Below, one piece after another: positions 8,920-15,423 of a DNA stretch of 64,000 bases. The position numbers were made by a program, and so were the translations under genes. The notes under the pieces are model-generated. The model did no database searches and was not told the DNA's origin. It saw only the letters and a program-made list of their open reading frames with translations. Origin of the DNA: Jiangella sp. DSM 45060 (GTDB lineage Bacteria > Actinomycetota > Actinomycetes > Jiangellales > Jiangellaceae); NCBI RefSeq assembly GCF_900105175.1, contig NZ_LT629771.1, positions 6,406,622 to 6,470,621 of the forward strand. Reading direction: 5' to 3'. Position 1 is the stretch's first letter; each line of letters opens with the position of its first letter.

Positions 8920-10117
8920 CCTCGCGGAGGCGGCGTTCCAGCAGACGCCGTTCGGGCTCGGTCCGGGCGGCGGCGACGGCGTCCCGGTAGGCCGCGGCCG
9001 CCTCGGTGCGCCATCCGGCCCGGCGCAGGAGGTCGGCCCGGACGGCGGGCAGCCGCGGGTGGTCGTCGCCGAGCGCGTCGACGGCGGCCAGCCCGGCCTC
9101 CGGCCCGTCCCGGAACCCGATCGCCACCGCCCGGTTCAGCGCGATCGACGGCGACGGGCGCAGCACGAGCAACGCGTCGTACGCGGCGACGATGCGGACC
9201 CAGTCGGTGCTGCCGGCGTCGGCCGCCGTCGAGTGCAGCGCCGCGATCTCGGCCTGCAGCCGGTAGTACCCGGGCGGCCGGCCGGTCGCGCGGGCCGCCG
9301 CGAGCGCCGTCAGCCCGGCCTCGATCGCGTCCTGGTCCCAGCGGCCGCGGTCCTGCTCCTCCGACGTGACCAGCTCGCCATCCGCGTCGGTCCGGGCCGC
9401 GCGGCGGGCGTGCTGCAGGAGCAGCAGCGCGTGCAGTCCGAGTGCCTCGTCGTCCTCCGGCAGCAGCCGCGCGACCAGCCCGGACAGGTCGACGGCCTCG
9501 GCGGCGAGGTCGTCGTGCAGCATCGCGTAGCCCTCGGTGAAGATCAGGTAGACGACGGCGAGGACGGCGTCCGTGCGGGCGGCCAGCCGGTGCGGCTCGG
9601 GAACGCGGAAGCCGATGCCGGCGTGCTCGATCTTGTTCTTCGTGCGCAGCAGCCGCTGCCCCATCGTCGCCTCGCTGACCAGGAACGCCCGCGCGATCTG
9701 CCGCGTCGACAGCCCGGCCACCGACTTCAGCGTCAGCGCCACCCGGCCGGCCATCGGCAGCGCCGGGTGGCAGCAGGTGAACAGCAGCTTCAGCCGATCG
9801 TCGCCGTACGGGCCGGGATCGTCGCCGGTGAGGTCGCGGGCCAGCTCGGCCAGCGCCTGCGCCTCGCGCAGCTTCGCCCGCTCGGTCTGCCGCCGTCTGA
9901 GGACGTCGACCGCGCGGCGCCGGGCGGTCGTCGTCAGCCAGGCGCCGGGGTTGTCCGGGACGCCGTCGAGCGGCCAGCGCGCCAGCGCCCGCTCGACGGC
10001 GTCCTGCAGGCAGTCCTCGGCGAGGTCGAAGTCGCCCGTCACCCGGATCAGCGCCGCGACGATGCGCAGCCGCTCGGCGGCGACGGCGTCGGCGACGGCC
10101 GCGCGGGCGTCCGTCAC
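8894..10117 (-). CDS. ECF RNA polymerase sigma factor with C-terminal extension (ECF42/SigJ-like, DUF6596)
   Basis: A 407-residue protein. Sigma region 2 covers about residues 15-80 (DFDLAEDCLQDAVERALARWP), and region 4 about 130-180 (LPMAGRVALTLKSVAGLSTRQIARAFLVSEATMGQRL). A long alpha-helical C-terminal domain of about 200 residues follows, the hallmark of the ECF42 group, which works without a classical anti-sigma factor. It is translationally coupled (GTGA overlap) to a DGPF/YCII protein, the conserved genomic partner of this group. No promoter pair for the sigma factor could be assigned by eye. Confidence 0.9.
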   Translation of the reverse strand: MTDARAAVADAVAAERLRIVAALIRVTGDFDLAEDCLQDAVERALARWPLDGVPDNPGAWLTTTARRRAVDVLRRRQTERAKLREAQALAELARDLTGDDPGPYGDDRLKLLFTCCHPALPMAGRVALTLKSVAGLSTRQIARAFLVSEATMGQRLLRTKNKIEHAGIGFRVPEPHRLAARTDAVLAVVYLIFTEGYAMLHDDLAAEAVDLSGLVARLLPEDDEALGLHALLLLQHARRAARTDADGELVTSEEQDRGRWDQDAIEAGLTALAAARATGRPPGYYRLQAEIAALHSTAADAGSTDWVRIVAAYDALLVLRPSPSIALNRAVAIGFRDGPEAGLAAVDALGDDHPRLPAVRADLLRRAGWRTEAAAAYRDAVAAARTEPERRLLERRLREVSPPAGDS

Positions 10118-10452
10118 CCGTCGAGGGGCCAGAACGGCCGCAGCTCCAGCCGTCCGGTGTAGGCCATCGAGTGCTTCGACGCGATCTCGATCGCCTCGTC
10201 GAGGTCAGCGCAGTCGAGCACGTCGAAGCCGACGATCCACTCGTTGGTCTCGGCGAACGGGCCGTCGGTGACCAGCAGCTCGCCGCCCCGGACCCGGACC
10301 GTCGTCGCGGCGGACGACGGGCGCAGGCGGTCGCCGACGACGTGCTTGCCGGCGCCCGTCACGTAGGCGAACCACTCCTCGATGTCGGGAGCGGCCACGG
10401 CGTCGGCCTCGGAGTGGTCGGGGTCGGTGCCGACGAGCATCAGGTACTTCAT
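10114..10452 (-). CDS. YCII-domain (DGPF) protein, partner of the ECF sigma factor
   Basis: A 112-residue protein starting MKYLMLVGTD and containing LLVTDGPFAETNEWIVGFDV, the DGPF signature of the YCII superfamily (YCII-related/PhnB-like). GAAGGAG precedes the ATG. Its stop overlaps the GTG start of the sigma gene. DGPF proteins accompany ECF42 sigma factors very widely; the biochemical role is not settled, and direct control of the sigma factor is only a hypothesis. Confidence 0.9.
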   Translation of the reverse strand: MKYLMLVGTDPDHSEADAVAAPDIEEWFAYVTGAGKHVVGDRLRPSSAATTVRVRGGELLVTDGPFAETNEWIVGFDVLDCADLDEAIEIASKHSMAYTGRLELRPFWPLDG

Positions 10453-10531
10453 GGCGGGTCTCCTTCGCAGGGATGCTGTCATCTTCGCGGTACGCCCCCA
10501 CGACGAACGGGACGGCCCCGATCCGACACCC

Positions 10532-11158
10532 CTACGCGCCGAATTCCACCCGCATCACGACACGACGCTTGGTGGGGTGGCTGACCTGCGTGAACCCGGC
10601 GTCCTCGAACACCTGCCGGGCGCCGACGTGCAGCTCGCCCCACGTGATCTCCTTGCCCGGCTCGGTGAGCATCGGGTACGCCTCCAGCGCCCGGGCGCCG
10701 CGGTCGCGGGCGTGGCCGACGGTGGCCGCGGCGAGGTGGTAGGTCAGGCCGCGGCCACGGTAGCCCTTGCGGACGATCACGCAGGTCACGGCCCAGACGC
10801 CGGCGTCGTCGGGGTCCTCGTGGCGGCCCCGCCAGACCACCGGACTGCGACGGCGCAGCAGCGCCGGATAGTTCAGGCGCGGCTCGACCGCCACCCAGCC
10901 GGCCGGCTCGCCGTCGACGTAGGCGACGAGGCCGCTGGTCTCCGGCGCGTCCGGCTCGTCGCAGTGGGTCTGCTCCTCCTGCGCCGCGAGCCGCTCGTCG
11001 AACGTCGAGTCGCGCCACATCCAGCCCTCCACCTTGAACCACTGGCAGCGGCAGCGGGCCGCGTAGTCGGCCGTCCCGAAGACCAGGGAGAGGTCGTGCC
11101 AGGACGCCTCGTTCGCCGGGACGATCCGCACCCGATCGGCGTGGATCGGCTCCTTCAC
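10532..11158 (-). CDS. GNAT-family N-acetyltransferase
   Basis: A 208-residue protein. The GNAT core is visible as VWAVTCVIVRKGYRGRGLTYHL (motif A, acetyl-CoA pyrophosphate loop RGRGL at about 137-141), and the C-terminal strand ends in RRVVMRVEFGA. The N-terminal part has ARCRCQWFKVEGW, a feature of a GNAT subfamily often annotated without a substrate. It starts inside the stop of the DinB-like gene (ATGA overlap), so the two are co-translated. The acceptor substrate is unknown. Confidence 0.85.
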   Translation of the reverse strand: MKEPIHADRVRIVPANEASWHDLSLVFGTADYAARCRCQWFKVEGWMWRDSTFDERLAAQEEQTHCDEPDAPETSGLVAYVDGEPAGWVAVEPRLNYPALLRRRSPVVWRGRHEDPDDAGVWAVTCVIVRKGYRGRGLTYHLAAATVGHARDRGARALEAYPMLTEPGKEITWGELHVGARQVFEDAGFTQVSHPTKRRVVMRVEFGA

Positions 11159-11718
11159 GACGCCTGGGGCTGGGGCGGGTCCTCGCCGACGCGCCCGTCG
11201 ATGTTCTCGCGGAGCAGGTCGGCGTGCCCGGCGTGGCGGATGTAGTGCTCCACGGCGTCGACGAGGACGCGGCGCAGGTTGGGCTGCTCACCGGACTGGG
11301 TCGTGAAGATCGACGGCTGGTCCAGTCCGCCGCCGTTCGCGAGCACCGTCGCCCACGCGGCGCGCGACCGTTCGACCGACGCGCGCCACAGTCCGTACAG
11401 CTCGTCCGGTGTGTCGTTCGCGGCGGAGTGCCAGTCCCAGTCGGGGTCGGCGTCGAAGTTCTCCTGCTTCCACGGCTCGGGCATGTGGTCGCCGGTGATG
11501 AACTCGGCGATGCGCATGTCCTCGGCCAGCGCCATGTGCTTGAGCATCCCGCCGAGCGTCATCGTGGACGGCGGCAGCCTCGTGTTCAGCGCGTCGGCGT
11601 CGAGGCCGTCGCACTTCCAGGCGAACTGCGCCCGGGCGCGGTCGAGGGCGAACATCAGCATCTCGACCTCGTCGCCGGCCACCGACTCCTTGATGACGGT
11701 CAGGTCCTGTAGGTCCAT
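11155..11718 (-). CDS. DinB/DUF664-family protein
   Basis: A 187-residue helical protein with the DinB-like pattern LGGMLKHMALAEDMRI (metal His in LKHM, residues about 58-61) and a C-terminal VEHYIRHAGHADLLRE block (metal His residues). DinB superfamily proteins are four-helix bundles that often use mycothiol or bacillithiol as cofactor, so a mycothiol-dependent transferase role is plausible here. It is the first gene of a minus-strand run with the GNAT gene and diverges from the WYL regulator across a 58-bp gap with palindromes. Confidence 0.85.
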   Translation of the reverse strand: MDLQDLTVIKESVAGDEVEMLMFALDRARAQFAWKCDGLDADALNTRLPPSTMTLGGMLKHMALAEDMRIAEFITGDHMPEPWKQENFDADPDWDWHSAANDTPDELYGLWRASVERSRAAWATVLANGGGLDQPSIFTTQSGEQPNLRRVLVDAVEHYIRHAGHADLLRENIDGRVGEDPPQPQAS

Positions 11719-11720
11719 GC

Positions 11721-11766
11721 CGGAACGCTAGGATCGGTTCCGGACGTTCTGCTTCCGGATCCGGAA
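11721..11766. promoter_or_regulatory. Divergent operator region between DUF664 gene and WYL regulator
   Basis: The 58-bp divergent gap contains a perfect 14-bp palindrome TTCCGGATCCGGAA (11753-11766), ten bases before the regulator start, and a second inverted repeat CGGAAC / GTTCCG (11721-11726 and 11737-11742). The recurring GGAAC/TTCCG half-site suggests several sites for one regulator, most simply the adjacent WYL protein, controlling both directions. Confidence 0.6.
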
Positions 11767-11776
11767 AGATCTTGCG

Positions 11777-12733
11777 ATGACGCACGACGCGAGCCCCACG
11801 GCACGGGCGCTGCTCGCCCTCGAACTCATCCAGTCCGGCCCCGGCATCACGGCCGAGCGGCTGGCCGACGCGCTGGGGGTCACCGAGCGGGCGGCCCGCC
11901 GCTACGTCGGCATCCTGCGCGAGGCCGGCCTGCCGATCGAGTCGGCCCGCGGCCCCTACGGCGGCTACCGGCTCGGCCGCGGCGTCCGGCTGCCGCCGCT
12001 GCTGTTCACCGCCCCCGAGGTGCTCGGCCTGGTCATGGCCGTCCTCGACGGTCACCACGACGCCGCCGACGCCACCGACCCGGTCGGCAGCGCGCTGGGC
12101 AAGCTGCTGCGCGCCCTGCCCGAGCCGATCGCCGAACAGGCCGAGGCGGTGCGGCGGACGACGGCCCCGGCGCCGGATCGCGCGGCCGCCCGACCGGACC
12201 CGTCGACGGCGACGACGCTCGTCCAGGCCTGCGCCGACCGCCGCAACGTCCGGCTCAGCTACCGCTCCGAGGCCGGCTCCGAATGGACCGCCGACGTCGA
12301 GCCGTGGGCCGTCGTCGTGCGGCACGGCCGCTGGTACCTGCTGTGCTGGTCGCACGGCTCCTCCGCGCGGCGGGCGTACCGCATCGACCGCGTCACGTCG
12401 GTGTCCGTGCTGACAACGCCGTTCACGCCGCCGCCCGGCCTCGACGCCGTCGCCGAACTGGAGGCGCACCTGGCCCGCGGCTGGGAGTTCGACACCGAGG
12501 TGATCATCGAGGGCCCGCTGGAGAAGGTGCGGCCGTGCGTAGCGCCCATGCTCGGCACGCTCGAGGCGATCGACGACGACACCACCCGGCTGACCGGCAG
12601 CACCAGCAACCCCTGGTGGTACGCCGAGCAGCTGGCCCGGCTGCCGGTGACGTTCCGGGTCGTCGGCTGCGTGGAGCTGCGGCACACCACCCGCGCCGTC
12701 GGCCAGCGCCTCGTCGACGCGTCCGGCCTGTAG
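11777..12733 (+). CDS. YafY-type HTH-WYL transcriptional regulator
   Basis: A 318-residue protein. The N-terminal winged helix (about 8-62: ARALLALELIQSGPGITAERLADALGVTERAARRYVGIL) is followed by the GPYGGYRLG wing. The WYL domain spans about 145-230 and carries RNVRLSYRS and GRWYLLCW, the family's name-giving region. A WCX C-terminal extension follows. WYL domains bind nucleic acid or nucleotide ligands and many members respond to DNA damage. Here the likely targets are its own promoter and the divergent DUF664-GNAT operon. Confidence 0.9.
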   Translation: MTHDASPTARALLALELIQSGPGITAERLADALGVTERAARRYVGILREAGLPIESARGPYGGYRLGRGVRLPPLLFTAPEVLGLVMAVLDGHHDAADATDPVGSALGKLLRALPEPIAEQAEAVRRTTAPAPDRAAARPDPSTATTLVQACADRRNVRLSYRSEAGSEWTADVEPWAVVVRHGRWYLLCWSHGSSARRAYRIDRVTSVSVLTTPFTPPPGLDAVAELEAHLARGWEFDTEVIIEGPLEKVRPCVAPMLGTLEAIDDDTTRLTGSTSNPWWYAEQLARLPVTFRVVGCVELRHTTRAVGQRLVDASGL

Positions 12734-12754
12734 CGCCCGCTGCGTCGACCGGCC

Positions 12755-12795
12755 GGCCGCCGGCCCAACCGGCCGCGGCCGCCGGCCCAACCGGC
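12755..12795. repeat. Two direct copies of a 19-bp GC-rich repeat
   Basis: GGCCGCCGGCCCAACCGGC occurs at 12755-12773 and again at 12777-12795, a 22-bp period, in the 133-bp gap between the WYL and MFS genes. A looser GGGATCAA repeat (around 12805 and 12826) follows. The stretch can form strong hairpins and could serve as a terminator for the WYL gene. No reading frame of interest was seen. Confidence 0.6.
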
Positions 12796-12866
12796 GGCGG
12801 CCGTGGGATCAAGGGGCCCGGCCGCGGGATCAACCGGCGGCGGCCGCCGTCGCGGAGGGTGGGTGG

Positions 12867-14042
12867 GTGGCCTCCCCGTCCCCGCGCGCCCAGCCGGCGC
12901 CGTCCGCCGTCCTGACCGACCGGCCCCGCTGGGCGCCCGTCGTCGCGCTCGCGGCCGGCATCGCGATGCTGGTCGCCAGCGAGTTCCTGCCGGCCGGTGT
13001 GCTGCCCGCGCTCGCGGCCGACGTCGGCGTCAGCGAAGGGGTCGCCGGGCTGGCCGTCGCGGCCACGGCGATCGCCGGCGCCGTCACCGCACCGAGCATC
13101 GCCGTCGTGCTGCCGCGCGCCGACCGGCGCACCGTCCTCGTCGGCCTGCTGCTCGTCGGGGCGGCGGCGAACCTCACGGTGGCGGTCGCGCCGACCTTCG
13201 CCGTGCTGCTGGCCGGGCGGCTGCTGCTGGGCGTGGCGATCGCCGGGTACTGGTCGTTCGCGTTCGGGGCCGGACTGTCCGCGGTGGGTGGGCGGGCCCG
13301 GGTCGTGTCGTCGGCGATGGCGTTCGGGGTCAGCGTCGCGACCGTCGTGGGGGTGCCGGTGGGCGCCGTCGTCGGGGACGTCGTCGGCTGGCGGGCCGCG
13401 TTCGGCGGGGCCGCGGTGCTGGGCCTGCTGGCGGCCGCCGGGCTCGCCCGCACGCTGCCGTCCGTCCCGGCGCACCCGTCCGCGGGCATCCGGATGCTGC
13501 GTGAGGCGCTGCGGCACCGCCGGCTGATGGCCGGGATCGGCTGCGTCGTGCTGGTGGCGTTCGGCAACTTCGCGGCGTACCCGTACATCCGCGTCGCCAC
13601 GGAGCGGCTCGACGCCGGCGCGACGACGTGGCTGCTGCTGGCCTGGGGCGTCGGCGGCGTCGCCGGGACGATCGTGGCCGGCGCGGCCGCCGTCCGGCTG
13701 CGGCTGCTGGCCGGGCTCGCGCCGATGCTGCTCGGCGTCAGCCTGCTGGTCGCGACGGCCGATGCCCTACCGCTGCTGACGGTGGCGGTCGTGCTGTGGG
13801 GCTTCGCGTTCAACATGGTGCCCGTGGCGACCCAGCTCTGGGTGGCGCGGGTCGAACCCGAACGCGTCGAGTCCGCGATGTCGCTGCAGGTCACCGCGTT
13901 CCAGGTCGCCATCACGCTCGGCTCCGCGGCAGGCGGCGCCCTGCTCGACGCCTACGGCGTCGGTGTCCCGTTCGTAGTCGGCGCCGCTGCCGCCGTGGCC
14001 GCCGGGGTGGGGTTCGCGCTGCTGCGGATCCCGGCCCGCTGA
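12867..14042 (+). CDS. MFS transporter (drug/sugar efflux type)
   Basis: A 391-residue protein with twelve hydrophobic segments spaced as in the DHA1-type major facilitator family. The loop between TM2 and TM3 has the DRRTVLVG-like motif A, and the start of the first helix block reads VVALAAGIAMLVASEFLPAGVLP, characteristic of the AraJ/SotB-like efflux branch. GTG 12867 follows a GGAGGGTGG ribosome site. Its 3' end is covered on the other strand by the extended AraC-type gene. The neighbouring AraC gene could be its regulator, but the two converge. Confidence 0.88.
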   Translation: MASPSPRAQPAPSAVLTDRPRWAPVVALAAGIAMLVASEFLPAGVLPALAADVGVSEGVAGLAVAATAIAGAVTAPSIAVVLPRADRRTVLVGLLLVGAAANLTVAVAPTFAVLLAGRLLLGVAIAGYWSFAFGAGLSAVGGRARVVSSAMAFGVSVATVVGVPVGAVVGDVVGWRAAFGGAAVLGLLAAAGLARTLPSVPAHPSAGIRMLREALRHRRLMAGIGCVVLVAFGNFAAYPYIRVATERLDAGATTWLLLAWGVGGVAGTIVAGAAAVRLRLLAGLAPMLLGVSLLVATADALPLLTVAVVLWGFAFNMVPVATQLWVARVEPERVESAMSLQVTAFQVAITLGSAAGGALLDAYGVGVPFVVGAAAAVAAGVGFALLRIPAR

Positions 14043-14864
14043 GCGGTCGCGCCACTGTTGCGGCGCGACGCCGTGCTGGGCGGAGAAGGCACGGCTGAAC
14101 GCGGCCACCGACCCGTACCCGACGGCGTACGCCACCTGCGTGACCGCCTGCCCGCCGCCGAGCCTGCGTCGCGCGTCCCACATCCGCACGTCGCGGAGCA
14201 CCCGCATCGGGCTGCGGCCGGTGACGCGGCGGAACCGGTCGGTCAGCGCCGAACGGGACAGGTGGACGAGGCCGGCCATACGGTCCAGCGTCCACGCCTC
14301 CCCCGGGTGCGCCACGAGGGCCGCCACCACCGTCGCGACCTGCTCGTCGCCGCCGGCATCGTCCGCGCGCGAGGGCGCGTCCTCCAGCCAGGACGCCGTC
14401 ATCGCGGCGCCCACCAGCCCCGCGTAGCTGGCCACGAACAGCGACGGATGACAGCCGTCGTTGATGGGGCAGGTCATGACGAGGCCGGTGACGCCGCGGT
14501 GGCGGTCGCTGAATGCCGTCACCACCAGCGGGCTCGGCACCGGATGCGCCGGCACGACCAGCCGCAGGTCGGCGACCAGCACGAACGCCGGCTCCGCCGC
14601 CACCACCCGGAACGCCGTCGTCGCCCCCACATACACGGCGTCGCCCGCCCCGACCCGCCGCCTCCCCGCCGCCGTCTCGACGTCGACGGACCCCTCCCAG
14701 ACCAACGCCCACATCGACCCCGGCGCGTCGGCCAGCCGCTCAGCGGTGGCCAGCCGCACGCGGCGGACGGTGGACATCTCCCAGCGGGCCACCGCCCCGC
14801 CCGGGTCGGTGGACGCGGCCGGCTGCGGGCTCGGCAGGACTGCGGTCACACCCAGGACAGCCAC
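13767..14864 (-). CDS. AraC-family transcriptional regulator with long antisense-overlapping C-terminus
   Basis: 365 codons from GTG 14864; ATG 14777 (MSTVRRVRL) is an alternative start. Residues about 30-130 look like a cupin-type ligand domain. The AraC double helix-turn-helix covers about 190-285, with LDRMAGLVHLSRSALTDRFRRVTGRSP and the canonical second part VTQVAYAVGYGSVAAFSRAFSAQHGVAPQQWR. Normal AraC proteins end near here (about position 14030), but no stop occurs until 13767, adding about 85 residues of low-complexity sequence antisense to the end of the MFS gene. Either the protein really carries this tail or the true stop was lost by a frameshift. Confidence 0.8.
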   Translation of the reverse strand: MAVLGVTAVLPSPQPAASTDPGGAVARWEMSTVRRVRLATAERLADAPGSMWALVWEGSVDVETAAGRRRVGAGDAVYVGATTAFRVVAAEPAFVLVADLRLVVPAHPVPSPLVVTAFSDRHRGVTGLVMTCPINDGCHPSLFVASYAGLVGAAMTASWLEDAPSRADDAGGDEQVATVVAALVAHPGEAWTLDRMAGLVHLSRSALTDRFRRVTGRSPMRVLRDVRMWDARRRLGGGQAVTQVAYAVGYGSVAAFSRAFSAQHGVAPQQWRDRSAGRDPQQREPHPGGHGGSGADYERDTDAVGVEQGAACRGAERDGDLERGDLQRHRGLDAFGFDPRHPELGRHGHHVEREAPQHDRHRQQR

Positions 14865-14902
14865 CCCGCGCTGTCCGCATATTCCCGATCGTGTCGGCGG
14901 GG

Positions 14903-15160
14903 CTAAGCCACGCGGATGAGGACATAACCGCGGCGAAGGGACTCCGCGATGTTGTCGCGAAGCTCGCGCTCGACCCGTTCCCGCAGGTCAGCAGGCGTCT
15001 TGCAGCCGCACGCCGCGCCGGCACCCGAACCGTACCCAGCCGGCTGGTCGACATTGCATCGCAACTGGGGTGGTACCGGCCGCTCGATGGGAACGCAAAG
15101 CGAGTGCTCGCAGTAGTGGCGGCCGACGAGCCGGACTGAGCAGCGTTGGATTCTTGGCAT
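14903..15160 (-). CDS. Small cysteine-rich actinobacterial protein of unknown function
   Basis: An 85-residue protein with a near-perfect ribosome site (AGGAGG, seven bases before ATG). It has Cys at 7, 17, 22, 35, 50 and 52, including RC (34-35) and ACGCK (49-53), which could form a metal-binding knuckle. A final helix follows (LRERVERELRDNIAESLRRGYVLIRV). From memory, similar short proteins occur widely in actinomycetes, often in accessory or phage-like DNA, without assigned function. It lies between dnaB and the AraC gene on the same strand. Confidence 0.65.
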   Translation of the reverse strand: MPRIQRCSVRLVGRHYCEHSLCVPIERPVPPQLRCNVDQPAGYGSGAGAACGCKTPADLRERVERELRDNIAESLRRGYVLIRVA

Positions 15161-15186
15161 GTTCGCCTCCTGGTCGAGACCCGGTG

Positions 15187-15284
15187 TTGGGTCAATCGGG
15201 GCGAGGCCTTACGCTGAGAAACGTAGATGGCGCGCAAGTGCCTCTGTTGGGACGGGCGTTGGCGCGCCCGTCCCAACTTCTTTC
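15187..15284 (+). ncRNA. Candidate short plus-strand RNA with intrinsic terminator
   Basis: A promoter-like pair TTGGGT (15187-15192) and TACGCT (15210-15215), 17 bp apart, is followed about 30 bp later by a perfect 13-bp hairpin (see the terminator entry) and TTCTTT. This predicts a transcript of about 60 nt in a gap where all flanking genes are on the other strand. There is no match to a family I know. The hairpin could instead be a bidirectional dnaB terminator. Confidence 0.3.
15246..15284 (+). terminator. Rho-independent terminator hairpin in dnaB downstream gap
   Basis: GTTGGGACGGGCG and CGCCCGTCCCAAC form a perfect 13-bp stem with a 6-base loop (15246-15277). On the plus strand it is followed by TTCTTT, the usual direction mark of an intrinsic terminator; on the minus strand there is no T-run. 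It could still stop dnaB transcription, since many actinobacterial terminators lack T-runs. Confidence 0.7.
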
Positions 15285-15423
15285 CTGTAGGTGGCCCACC
15301 TGAGCTGCGGGTTAACCGTTTGTGCCTGTGGATGACAGGCTGTGCCCCAGATGTCACCACTGTAATTACACAGATGTTCACTTCTGCAGCGCGAGCACAA
15401 TGGATTTTCCTAGGCTGGTCCTC
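15285..15423. other. Relatively AT-rich gap downstream of dnaB
   Basis: This 139-bp stretch is visibly poorer in GC than its surroundings and holds a perfect TGTAATTACA palindrome (15361-15370) and a small CCTGT/ACAGG hairpin. I see no convincing gene. It could be an operator, a relic of inserted DNA or an untranslated leader for the small Cys-rich gene. Confidence 0.4.
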
